Positions 11,291 through 21,917 of a DNA stretch of 64,000 nt are shown here, in pieces; the stretch's first letter is position 1; every line of letters begins with the position of its first letter. A program made the position numbers and the translations under genes. Below the pieces are notes generated by a model. It saw only the letters and a list, made by a program, of their open reading frames with translations. It ran no database searches and had not been told where the DNA came from. The DNA comes from Favolaschia claudopus (Eukaryota; Basidiomycota; Agaricomycetes; Agaricales; Mycenaceae), in the NCBI GenBank assembly GCA_037176885.1, contig JAWWNJ010000012.1, forward strand, positions 1,240,001 to 1,304,000. Direction: 5' to 3'.

Positions 11291-14200
11291 CTAGGTAGTA
11301 TAAGAACTAGACTCGAACAGGATTTTCTCCGTAGCCGTCATCTCCCCCGCAGTCTTCGGCTTCTTCCCCAAATAGTCGCAAAATGCGCGAACGGTCTTGA
11401 ATAGCGGTTTTCCCAGAGGGTCGCGACCAAGCTCAAAGCGGTCCCGGATGAATCGTAGCGCCAATTCAACATTCCAGTTGGGTTTTTCTGATAGCTTGGT
11501 GATCAAGTCAACCACGAGCTTCCGCCTACTGCGTTCGGTCTTCACTGAGCCAACGTCACGACGCCACGAGGGCCGAGTAAATGTTTCCTCCAGTTCACGG
11601 GTGGAGAGAAAGCCATTCAGGCCGGTTGTCCATTCGGTCCAGATATCGGAGATTTTGGGCACCGGCTGGTAGCTATAGTAGGGAAGATACGAGTTCGGTT
11701 TGGGGCCAGATGTAAGCCACTCCCATTGATGGGCGCGCAAGCGAGCATCACCGAATCGATGTGCTAAAGCTTGCCAAGCAGCTATCTGTGCCTCTGAAGT
11801 AGCGAGCGGCACATTCTCGCTGGTCACTGATGTCGTTTCCGTGAGTGACGCAGCGGGCGGGGGGGCAGGGGCAGGGGCAGGGATAGTGGTAGCGGTAGCG
11901 GTAGCGTCAGGCCGCCGGGGGTTTGGAGGTGCTGGTGGTGCAATGGAGGGAGCGGTTGATGGGGGAACGGAGACGGCAGTGGAAGGCAGCAATTTTTGCA
12001 GGCTTTGGATGGCGGACAGCTGATCCGGATGGAATATGGGAACGGCTGAGGCATCGGCAATAGGCTCAATCGTGTCGTTAAGCTGAGAGAAATCGAAATC
12101 AAAGATGAAGTCGATGTTGTTAGGCACCGGCTCCACCGGTGGCACATAAACTGGACAAGCCCCCGAAATTGCGACGTTTGTCGGAAGCGGCGGAGGATCC
12201 CCAATCAAAGTCGGGTAGACAACCGAGCGTGGAATAGCTAGCGGTGGAGCGGCTACTACAGGCGGGGTAACTGAAAGATCGGGGTGAGCATGACAGATGA
12301 TGTGAGGGAATTAGAGGTATACCTGGATGACCGGAAGTTTTCCGTTTCTTCTTAGGTTGGTCGCCTGCATGCTCAATGAGCTCCTGCAGCTGAAGCAGGT
12401 GCGACTTGAGTTCTTGCTGATATTTCTCGTTAGCTTGCCGTTCGAGTTCCTGGTCAATCGATAGCCGCGCCATTGCCGAAGTGAAAGTGTTGGCGATATG
12501 ATGTGGAAGCTTCTCGAGCGCCAAAGCAACCTCTTTCTCTGCCTTAGCAATAGCAGCAGTCGACTGCATAGCAAACGTGCGAAAGGAGGAGGAATTGAAA
12601 GGTGGGTATTGAAAGATTGGGGCTGTGGGGTGACGAACATAGAGGACTGCCGCGTCTTGGGCGAGAACAGTGCGTAGCCAAACCAGAAGTCCGAGGAAGT
12701 GGCGCAGGGCGATGTCGCGAGCCATTCGATTGGATGCTTCCCTCGCGTCTAATTTAGCCAACTGTTCTTCTACCCACGGGAATATAGTTGCAAGAATGTC
12801 GACGGGTGGCACTGGTGAACATTGACTATGAGTCCCAGCAAAGGAATTCAAGAACAAGGACATACCGAGCGAATCACGAGCTAAAAAGTGGCTTTCGGGG
12901 TGCTGAGAGTCGAACATTGCTGCAGCTAGCATAGCTTGCAGAGGAAGAGCTCGGTCGTAGCAAGCACGATACGACCCGGAATCACTCCAACCTCCAAGTG
13001 CTTTCACCTCAGCAGAACTCGCGCCGTTCTCACGAGCGGTCTTGGCGGTGTAACCACGGCCCGCATGGGTCACTTTGGAGATGGCGACATTGTTCTTTTC
13101 ATGCAAGCTTTTGACGCGGTCGCGATGGTCTGAGTATGTTCTCGTAAATCTCAATTCAAATGGAGGATTCAAAGGCACATACTTGCATAGGACATCTCTT
13201 GTTTGCAGTCTTTGGAAGACGAAAAGGTGAATAGTTCATACCATTCTCGTCTCCCAAAGTCACCGTACTGTGAATCTGAAAAGTCGACCTCGAAATTCGG
13301 CACACGGGAATTAATGACATGAAAATGAGCAAAGAACAAAAGTCCGATGGCGCCAACAGGACACAGCTCTACAACAAAATGTCGAAAAGCGCCGTGTTCA
13401 TCAACTCGACCTGATTGGTTGTGTTTCGAGTTATCGGCGATGAGGGTAAGAGCCTTAGAATGGACGTAAGGAATGGAATGGATTGGAGGAAGAACTTGTT
13501 CGTACCCGCAATTTCGTGCCATGGCCCTTCGCATGCATGGGAACATCATAACAGTACATGTCTGACCAAAGGAGAAGGCGAGAGTTGTCCCCGCGGAACG
13601 CGGTCGAAGACGAAGTCAGCACCATTGCGCGGTCGCGCATTGCGCGCCAGATGCCCGTCGGACCCTTAGAATCCAGCCCCGACGCGGCCACTTGAGTCAA
13701 CTGGACATCGGTGTAAGTGTCTAAATTTTGTATCAATTTTTCGAACTGAAAGTTACGATTCAGAATCAAACACACCTGCTCTCGTTCCAGTAGCCTTGAG
13801 CGAATGTGCTTTCTTGGTTCTTTCCGGTTCATTGTGGGCGAAGGCTCCTTCGAGAGTTTTGATGCGATTGTCGGTTCGCAGACTGACCTGCGATTCGGGA
13901 ATATGGCGGTATAAATGTTGACTGTCAAACCGATAGTGTTCCAACGCCGAGACGACTTGTTTTGCATGCTCGACACCACAGGTCGATGTCGATTGGTTAT
14001 TACCAGCAAGCTTTCGTTTCTATAGGCACGAATCAATCTCCCCATATGTCTTTCCATCAAAAATCCGCACCTGTGGTCGTTTCATTTCATAGTCAAGGAA
14101 GAGAACGGCCTTTGCCACTGTAATTGGCAGGGCAGGAATGCGGTGGGATAAGGGATCCTTCTGGAGACGAAGTGTCTCGCGTCCCTCAAACCACAAGACA

Positions 14201-14404
14201 TAATTGCCATAGTGTCGTTTATAAGTCTCGCCGGTGGACTTGCCCTCCTGGTTTTTCTGGACAAAGCTCTGACGGAGGAGTTGCGATTCGGCTTCGAGAG
14301 CATCGTACGAGGACTGAGACGCCGGCCCAGGCTCGATTGGGAGTTCAGTTGGGCAGAGAGTATGGGTGGCAGAGGTCGGCTCGCGATCAACGACTTCTTC
14401 CATC
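11291..14404 (-). CDS. Crypton-type tyrosine recombinase with GCR1_C DNA-binding domain
   Basis: The recombinase of a Crypton DNA transposon, which moves through circular intermediates using a tyrosine recombinase. Order of parts: an N-terminal helical core-binding region (GETYKRHYGNYVLWFEGRE); a catalytic part with a likely first Arg in SSTAFRGDNSRLLLWSDMY; then KVTHAGRGYTAKTARENGA, which holds the H-x-x-R pair, and GGWSDSGSYRACYDRALPL with the presumed nucleophile Tyr. A coiled, Lys-rich linker ends KKKRKTSG. A Pro/Ala-rich linker precedes a GCR1_C-type domain (ISDIWTEWTTGLNGF, then WRRDVGSVKTERSRRK). Introns of about 30-55 bp join all parts in frame, for example 14020-14070. The start is placed at the ATG at 14404; the frame is open to 14709. 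I see no stop or frameshift, so it may be active or domesticated. Confidence 0.8.
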
Positions 14405-15840
14405 GCGTTGAAGCGATATGGCGGGTCAGGAATGGGTGGAAGTGGGGCAGTTGTGAAGGAGGACAAGTGGAATCGCCGGCTTTTAGCTGCAAGCGAGGTG
14501 GGTGGCCCATGGTACGCTATTATCCGTATTTCCTTTTTCTGCGATTTGGCCACCATTATGAGCCACCTTTGGTCAATTAACGTCCGTGAATTGGCCCATT
14601 GTCCAGCTTTACTTACTATAGACAACAATAGCGCAGAATTTGGGAGTTCCACAGCAGCCAGAGCTCGAGGGAGGTCGGGTTGGAGGACTGAAGGATTACG
14701 GTGGAACACGTCGACTCGGGGCCCCGTAACAGAGAGATACAGAGATTATATTGATAAGAGCAGTAGATTAGAGCGCGTCGAAGGTGTTTAGACAGTCGAA
14801 AGCTAAAGCGCGAGCTTAGAGAATTAAAAAGAGCAATTATTCTATGGGTAGATGGATCGTCGACTTCAGACTCGAGTTATCATAGCAGGATTGAGATGCG
14901 ATAGCAAGGTGGCAGGCTGTGACTGAAGAGCGCAAACGGCGTTGAGGTAATCGACAGAGGCGCGCTGAGGCGGCAGCAGCGGCGCGTCGTTGTCGTCGAG
15001 CTCAGGAGAAGCGAGAACGGAAGTACGGACCGACGGCCATAATGGACATTTGATGGTGGCAGTGGCCACGGATCTCAGCGGCACCGGGATAACCCGGTCC
15101 CCTGTGTACATCGTGTATTAATGTTGTTGACCTTGTCCGGAGGTCACCAGCAGTCACTGGCGGGGTCACCAGCGGGTCCTGGTGATCCCACATATACTCT
15201 ATGTACAGCCGACGTCGTCGAGACATCGACGTCAAGCCTCGAAAAGGCTGAAGATTTTCGACGTCGAGGTTGACAAGAGAGAGGACTTTTGCCGAGGACC
15301 GAGCAGTGATGTGCTATCAATCACTGATTGGTTCCCACGGTTGGAGTTCAAAAATTGAACAGATTCCAGACTGAGTTTTGGTATCGGCGGAACTATCTTC
15401 GACAAAGGATTGGATTTAGGTCTGACCAAAGAATCGTTGATCAATATCTCCTATGGTTCATTAGCCTAGATTTCCAAGTTTGCGGCCACCGTGTCTCCGG
15501 AGCGGCCAATGTCTTGGTCCAACTAAGTAATTACCAGGTTTTCTCTCGGTCAAGGTTTTGTAAATCTTGTTCTCTATAAATACAAGTATCAGATCGTCGT
15601 TTCTAGGGCAGGTGTTTTGATAGCAATCCCTTAAATCATACTCCCATCATAGGCTCGTAACCTACCTACAAATTGCTGCAAATTGGAACGGATTTTACCT
15701 ACATTCAAGGAGGGCCGTTGCCGTTGGGCAATTCATTCGCAGGCAGGCTGGTCATGGGCTTACTGCCGTCATGCATGATGCGCCGCCGCGCTGGCTCACC
15801 GATTTTACAGACTTGACCTCTACCTACGCAATCTTCCACC
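14405..15840. other. Crypton 5' flank and intergenic DNA
   Basis: No gene is supported. The stretch includes the possible upstream part of the Crypton recombinase frame (to 14709) and the promoter of the ARM-family gene at 15841. Two short minus-strand frames at 14866-15235 are Arg/Thr-rich and match no family. Crypton ends are not visible. Confidence 0.3.
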
Positions 15841-16545
15841 ATGCTACCGTCGAATCGACCACCCTCTCCGCAAAGCATCCACAGCTGGTGGTCGGATAGC
15901 AACTCACTCGGCCCTACCATCTCCATCCATGCGGCAGCCAAACCATTGATGCGACTTCTATATCACCGACAAGTGCAGAATTTTATCAAGAGAAACCTCG
16001 ATCTATTGCTCTCAGAGGAAGTAATGGAGATTTACATTAGTTATCTCGCGTGAGTAGCCGCATACAGGCATTATCGTCAAGTGTGTATGGTATTTACGAG
16101 AAGAACAGGTACAAATACATCTCTCCCGCCACCAAGTCGTTGATTTTGAGAGATTTGCACTTCCGAGTGATATTAGAGAAGGATTCTGAGGGAGGGGTAA
16201 TTCAGCGTCACATACGCCAGCAGTGGCCTCTGGTCACCGATTTTTTGTGCTCGGACGACACGCGGATTCGCCGTCATATGTGGAATATTCTGCGCGATCT
16301 CGCAGTTATTTCTGATGACTCGGAATCCGCAAGCTGGGCTTCTTGGATATGTCCAAGAATGATTCCCTTCTTGAGGTGAGTTGCGCGTTGAACTTCAACA
16401 TCATGGCTCTTCCTCCCTTCAATTCGGTTGAAATACATGCATACAGTGATACAGACAGCATTGTTCAGAACTCTGCGTTGAATGTTATCAAGCGGATGAG
16501 CGGACGAGGAACTTCAACTCGGAACAGCGTCGAGATCCTGGCAAG

Positions 16546-18657
16546 TATGGCGGTCAAAGTGCACATTTAAGTTTGCGACACTTTTTTTGACTTCGCGACA
16601 CTTATACTGACCAAAATTCAATTTTGCGACACTTATATGCAGTTTGAGGCTGTGAGTAAAAGTGTCGCAATTTCGTCGGATTCGCGACACTTTTGTACTC
16701 GCCATTCGAGATCGCGACACTTTTTGAACAAGTTCGGGCCTTCGGCAATATTGATCCTGATATGATCCCATCAACACAGCCAGATTGCATCGACGATGTA
16801 GTGAAGAATTGAATGTGAAAGCCAGGATAATGGGCACGGGACAGAGGAGAGAAGTAAAGGTGGAATTGCTCTGCATTGTAGACAATGTGTGAGGCTCTGC
16901 TTGCGGCTATGGCGGTCAAAGTGCACTTTTAAGTTTGCGACACATATACTGACCTCGCGACACATATATTGACCAAAAATCGATTTTGCGACACTTATGT
17001 GCATTTTGAGGCTGTGAGTAGAAGTGTCGCGATTTCGTCGGATTCGCGACACTTTTACACTTGCCATTCAAGATCGCGACACTTTTATTGAACATTTGTG
17101 GATGACGCTCGCCGACTCAGTCTGGGTGGTAGATGGAAAGCGGGAGAGAGCCCAGCCCGACGGGCTCTCCGGCGCAATGGGGAATTCTTCGGCGGATCCC
17201 CCATTGGCCCTGAATATATTTTCTACGTACAAATCAATGTAGAGTAGAGTTGTAAGGTAGTGGCTTCAGATAGCAAAATAGATGGAGTTGAAATGTACGT
17301 AGAAGGGGCTTCAAATCAAGTGCATTAAAAACCTTCCCGGGTAAACCTCGTTGAGGGAAAAACCCCGAGCAAGGGAAAAAGCATCAAGATTGAGCAAAAG
17401 AAAAAGTAGATAAAAGGGAAGGGTGGGAGGGACAAGAAAAGAAAGTGCTCGCAAGCAGCGAGCGTAGCCAGACGGAGGCGGCGGAGTCGACATCGGAGTC
17501 AAGAGCAAGAGACTCCGATCGTCGATCACCGCTGATCCACAAACCCTGTTCTCGCCATCACTCGTGCCTCGTTAAGGAGAGAACGTCAACATTTTTCCTA
17601 CCGCATTGATCCTCGGATCTGATCGCATCAGAGCGGGCCGACATCAATGTGAGCATTGGGTGTTCGTTTTCACGCTGTGTGCTTTGGCACTGAAAAAGCT
17701 GTGGCCAAGAGCCTTTAAAATGAATGAAGGCTTCAGCAGCTCTGATAGCTTTCACAATTATTCTGTTAAAAAGCAGTAAGTTCTGGTTGAATTTCAAGGA
17801 GTGATGTGATCCAGGGCCTGGGCATGGTCAGCATAATGGTAAAGAGAAGCAAGCGGAGCTTCACAGGTGGTCTCTTATGCCGAGCAGTTCTATCTCTACT
17901 TGGGCTCTCTGTTTTATGCCCATCATCCTGGCTTTCACGTTCAACTCTCCACCACATTCACTTGAAGCAATGTGGCTGTGTTGATGGAATCATCTCCGAG
18001 ATCAATATTGCCGAAGGCCCGAACTTGTTCAAAAAGTGTCGCGATTTCGAATGACGAGTTTAAAAGTGTCGCGAATCCGACGAAATCGCGACACTTTTAT
18101 TGACGGCTTCAAAACACATATAAGTGTCGCAAAAATTAAATTTGGTCAATAAAAGTGTCGCGAAGTCGAAAAATGTGTCGCAAACTTAAATGTGCACTTT
18201 GACCGCCATATGCGGCTGCTGTTTACCATTATGCTGAGGGACCCTGGATCACCACTCCTCGGACATGATCGCATCAGCGCGGGCCGAAATCAATGCAAGT
18301 TGAGTGTTCAGTTTGACGCTCTGTACCCTGGAATTAGGAAAGCTGTAGCTGAGAACCTTCAAGAAGAGTGGCTTAAGGAGCTTCACAAGCTCTTGGGACT
18401 ATCCAGTTGAAAAGCGGTAAAATTCAGTTGAATTCTTTGAATTTAAAGGATCAATCCCGGTCGAAAAGTGCGTTGAATAAATGTGTCGCGACCTTTTGCA
18501 CGCAACATAAAAGTGTCGCGATTTCTCCGATTTCGCGACACATTTATTGACAACTTCAAAAGACATATAAGTGTCGCAAAAACGAAATTTGGTCAATATA
18601 AGTGTCGCGAAGTCAATAAATGTGTCGCAAACTTAAAAGTGCATTTTGACCGCCATA
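16546..18657. mobile_element. Non-autonomous DNA transposon (outer), 6-bp TSD GGCAAG
   Basis: A 2112-bp insert in the ARM-family gene. The left end begins TATGGCGGTCAAAGTGCA; the right end, read inverted, begins TATGGCGGTCAAAATGCA, and likeness continues for about 100 bp. It is flanked by GGCAAG at 16540-16545 and 18658-18663, a perfect 6-bp target-site duplication. Both ends carry many copies of GCGACAC/GTGTCGC, spaced like binding sites. No transposase frame is seen. A second member of the same family sits inside (16908-18210); without it and its own duplication the outer copy is 803 bp. Termini TAT...ATA with 6-bp duplications recall what I remember of the IS3EU group, but that is a guess. 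Confidence 0.85.
16908..18210. mobile_element. Non-autonomous DNA transposon (inner), 6-bp TSD TGCGGC
   Basis: A 1303-bp copy of the same family nested in the outer element. Ends: TATGGCGGTCAAAGTGCA at 16908, and its inverse ending at 18210. TGCGGC at 16902-16907 and 18211-18216 is a perfect 6-bp duplication. Its right-half interior, read inverted, matches the interior of the outer element on both sides of the insertion point, for example ttaccattatgctga. So the two copies lie in opposite orientation and the inner one came later. It holds no transposase. Confidence 0.85.
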
Positions 18658-19399
18658 GGCAAGACTTACGGTCTGGGAATACGTCTCGGATAACATTTTT
18701 TCTTGCGACGAGAACATGCGGCAAATAGTATACAAAATCATCAAAGGTCTAAAGGCAAGCCGGGACGGGGACGCATTCGCATCGACTCTCAACATTCCAA
18801 GGTACTCTTCTCCCTTTGTTTCTCGCCGGCCTCGCAAATGCGATATTAACATTGAACAGAGATCCGACCCAGGCCATGGGCCTGCTCCAATCCATGTCTC
18901 CACAGGACGAAACAACGTTGATACAATTATCTGAGCTTGCTGTTTCCCTTCTCAGGTCAGTCGACTCATCCCGCTCGACTGACTTTAAATTTATTTCTGT
19001 CAACGCAATAGGTGCAAAGACAAAATATCCCAGCACGTCGCTGTTGAGCTTCTCTGGGAGCTCAGTCCTTTACCAGAGGTTGCTCCAACGGTACAGAAAA
19101 CCCATTTCTTGGAATATGTTCCGGATCTTCTCGACGATGACGAGCTCTGCTCGCCAACATGTGGGATATTGAGCAACATGACATTTCACACGTCTCTCGT
19201 ACTCGATGAATCAATCAAGGAGCGACTTGAGGTGATTTTCGGGTGAGCTCCTAGTTCCAATGTATTCGAGCCAAGGAAATACTCACGAAGCCCATGGCCA
19301 GAGGCCGGAGGGAGAGAGACTCAGAGAGGTGAGGGAGTACGCGCATTTCGCGTTGATTTTTGGATCTTAGACTCTGGGACCGGTTCCTTTGAATTCATT

Positions 19400-20173
19400 C
19401 TATTTCTTCGTCTCCCTCGAATGGTCCTTCAACCACCGATTTACTACATTTGGGAGGGGGCACGCCGTACTTTTCGCATCAGGCGACCCTCCAGCCTCAT
19501 CGTACATCTTTTGACAGCAGACGTAGAGCGCTCGTAGTCGCTCGTCGCATTTCTCTGGTTTATACGTGTTTTTGTTCAAACATGCCTGGAGATCGCAAGC
19601 TGACCAGTATTCGCGGTCAATTTTTGTAAAGATCACAGGGCAAGGGGCACCCACCGGCAAAACCCGAGACACCGGCTAGGAGGGGGGTGGGGGTCTGGGT
19701 CACCTTATTCCACTTTTCCGACCTAACCTTGGATCAGTCTGAAAACGCGTTTCCGAAGGTCAGAAAAAAAAAGTGATAAAAATATTTGATTACATAATAT
19801 ATTGGGTGTCCCTCGGCCAAACCCGAACGACAAGTTTTGGTCAGGAAAATTAGAAAAATGTGTGGGATACCACATTGGAGCACTAAACTGTCCTGGAAGT
19901 GTACTGATGTTGTCAAAATCACAGCAAAATTTGACCAAACTTTCAGAATTTTTGATGGGAATTACCGTTTTTGGTGCTTATGTAACACTTACGTAGGGGG
20001 GGTGGGGGTCGACCAAGCCTTAAGTCAGTTTTCCGACCCCGTGTCCAAGATTTTAAGGATGGGTGCCCCTTGTCACAGGGGAAATCTCGAGTTTACCTTC
20101 AGATTGACATTTCTGGAGTTCTCGTTAGAAATTTCTTGCTTTTTGAACGCATTTGCTGACTTACTTCGGACAT
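19400..20173 (-). CDS. CMC4: CMC4 homologue, twin-cysteine mitochondrial protein
   Basis: Small cysteine-motif protein of the mitochondrial intermembrane space (CMC4 / p8-MTCP1 family), imported by the Mia40 disulfide relay. Three exons give 74 residues: 20165-20173 (9 nt, MSE), 20097-20112 (16 nt) and 19400-19599. Joined, the start reads MSEKCQSEACDLQACLNKNT, matching the C-Q-x-E-A-C start of yeast CMC4. It continues with YKPEKC, LYVCCQKMYDEAG, STACPLPNVV and a basic tail. The lone open frame of the last exon would begin in transposon sequence, so the micro-exons decide the true start. Intron 2 (19600-20096) contains a 432-bp MITE, and a second MITE lies 8 bp before the ATG. Both splice junctions follow GT-AG. 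Expression may be altered. Confidence 0.85.
19641..20072. mobile_element. MITE, 8-bp TSD TCACAGGG, in CMC4 intron 2
   Basis: A 432-bp element. Left end CAAGGGGCACCCACC; right end inverted CAAGGGGCACCCATCC. It is flanked by TCACAGGG at 19633-19640 and 20073-20080, a perfect 8-bp target-site duplication. A G/C-rich gggggtgggggtc stretch occurs near both ends in inverted arrangement. Short inverted ends with 8-bp duplications point to a hAT-like or related superfamily. It has no coding capacity. Without it, CMC4 intron 2 would be about 57 bp, the usual size here. Confidence 0.85.
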
Positions 20174-20181
20174 ATGGCGGA

Positions 20182-20603
20182 TAGGGCTCCAACCCGTCCG
20201 TTCCGTCCGTTTCCGGCCAAAAAAACGGGAAAAACGGCACCATGCCGTCCGGACCCGTCCGTCCACCATACCTCTCAACCCTCAGACGGGACGGGTGCCG
20301 TCCGTCCCGTCCCGTCCGTTTCACGGCAGTCACCATACAATTTGAGGGTATTTGACCCTTCAATCACTAGAAATGGACGGAAATCAGCTTATACAGTTGA
20401 TAGAAAGCAACGGCCGACCTTCAGGAAGCGTTGCCGTCGCTCCAGGCACTGATTGATGGAAGGCCGGCAAGCGACACCCGTCGACGGGTCAAACCCGTCC
20501 GTTTCCGTCCGTTTTTTGGTGGCGAAAATCGCTGGACGGGACGGGTTCCGTCCGTCCCGTCCGTCCGTTTTTTCCGTCCAAAGACGGACGGGTTAGAGCC
20601 CTA
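20182..20603. mobile_element. hAT-like MITE, 8-bp TSD ATGGCGGA, before CMC4
   Basis: A 422-bp element. Left end TAGGGCTCCAACCCGTCCGT; right end inverted TAGGGCTCTAACCCGTCCGT. ATGGCGGA flanks it at 20174-20181 and 20604-20611. The interior is packed with CCGTCC/GGACGG repeats toward both ends. The 8-bp duplication and TAGGG-type ends suit hAT. It is inserted in the 5' leader of CMC4: only the 8-bp duplication separates it from the start codon at 20173. Confidence 0.85.
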
Positions 20604-20633
20604 ATGGCGGAGTGGTTTGGGAAGAGCGACGAA

Positions 20634-20645
20634 CCAATGACGTAA
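20634..20645. promoter_or_regulatory. CCAAT box and CRE-like site, displaced CMC4 promoter
   Basis: CCAAT at 20634-20638 overlaps TGACGTAA at 20638-20645. Without the MITE they would lie about 30-40 bp before the CMC4 start codon; now they are about 460 bp away. Role is inferred only from motif and place. Confidence 0.3.
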
Positions 20646-20739
20646 GTATACCGTTTTGCCTGATGGGAAATCACGGCGAATGCCGGGCTGACTATAAGCC
20701 AAATTCCCACAAATTTTCTTTTTTCTTTACCACGACAGT

Positions 20740-21510
20740 CTCAAAGCCGCGATGCTCGTTCCGCACAGGACTATTCGTCCAACTCACGAGCGGGAAGGTC
20801 TGAGCATTCAAGTCCCCCCGATTGGTTCTCGATGGACCCAGCTATAACCGCTGAGCGACACACCAGCCATGCGTCCTCTTTCTTTGACCCCAAGACCTTC
20901 TGCGGAAGGGAGGGTATATGAATGAGGGGCTTGAAAAATGTCGCGGGACCGGGTGGGTTGTTTCTTTATCCTCATTTCACTTGGCCTCTCTATCGCGCCA
21001 TTCAAGCTGGTCTCGTTCGAGACCACCGGGGACCCTCGTGGCAAAGCTGCAGGCGGCACGATTCCCCGTTTTGAAGACTCTGAAGCTCAGATCCCCCGGG
21101 TGAAAAGACCTCATGACGATGCACCCCCCACATCTCAACGTAACTCACAATGAGAGAGATGATGGAACGAAAGGAGGTGCAATCACAGAATGAATGGCAT
21201 CACCTCGCGCAGGACTGTGTGGATGAGTACCGGCGTAGGAGGAGATGGCGGAGATCATGAGATGAGGATAGATATCCCATCCTTTAGTGCACTTTGCGGC
21301 ACACGGAGCTTCTGCGCAAAGCACCGTGCAACTCGATTCAGACTATTCTGCGGCTGTCGTGGCCCACCAATTTTTTCCTACCCAAGTACTCTTCGGAGTA
21401 CATTTTTCTCTTTTTGAATGCGCCTCTTCGGAGCTCGCAATCTCTTATGATTCGCGCCCCTTGCACTTGTACGTCCTTTTTGTTTCTGCATCCTTGTCCC
21501 TTCTAATACG
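20740..21510 (+). repeat. Degenerate inverted duplicate, copy A
   Basis: Matches the minus strand of about 25540-26440. Shared landmarks: tctcaaagccgcga and gctcgttccgcacagg, tctctatcgcgcca, and a stretch in which both copies can be read as QLDSDYS followed by AVVA. Both are full of stops and indels, so I read them as relics of one gene or element. The pair flanks the F-box gene at 21918-23630. Confidence 0.6.
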
Positions 21511-21917
21511 TTTGGCGTAGGTACAAAGCCATCTTGTGTCCAATGTTAATGCTCCTTTGATTACCAAGTCCGGGGTATACAAGTACCTTCAACTCTACGC
21601 TCCCCTTGCCGTACATACTATGCACCAGTATCAAGATGCTATCTATAGGTTACGTTGATAAACTATCGAGATTCGTTACTGAACAAGGCGGCTTATTTCG
21701 ACCTTCTTACTTGATGCTTGTGTATGTTAATATTCAATGAACCCTAGGGCATATTGTGCCAATTTGGTGCGTCGACTGGTGCTATTGAGCTCTGCACAAA
21801 ACGACCAGATGAATGAAACGAGTTGTCCAAGCGATTACAAAGAGTAAGTATGTATAAATAATTTGAGAAATAATCGAGTTGAGTCGGTGTTATCTGGACC
21901 ATCCTCGGTTTACATAT

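Larger units (their letters stand above)
15841..19246 (+). pseudogene. ARM/HEAT-type family gene, copy 1, broken by a nested transposon
   Basis: Member of a family with three copies in this window. It starts with MLPSNRPPSPQSIHSWWSDS, then GPTISIHAAAKPLMRLLYHR. Short helical repeats follow in separate exons (KYISPATKSLILRDLHFR; IRRHMWNILRDLAV). The exon with SDTDSIVQNSALNVIKRMS runs into a 2112-bp insert at 16546. The frame then stops after a few codons (ASMAVKVHI and stop). Directly after the insert the coding sequence resumes (LTVWEYVSDNIFSCDENM). Joining the two sides at one copy of the 6-bp repeat keeps the frame. The 3' end carries HFLEYVPDLLDDDELC and stops at 19244-19246, matching copy 2 (FLEYVPDLLDNSDLR). 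ARM-like folds bind proteins; the partner is unknown. Confidence 0.75.

Noticed and set aside
17311..17797. Short frames inside the inner transposon as a possible transposase
   Set aside because: Too short, no catalytic DDE-type pattern, different in the two copies.
19400..19672. CMC4 as a single 90-residue frame starting at 19672
   Set aside because: Its first 24 residues would come from MITE and intron sequence; the micro-exon model restores the conserved N-terminus.
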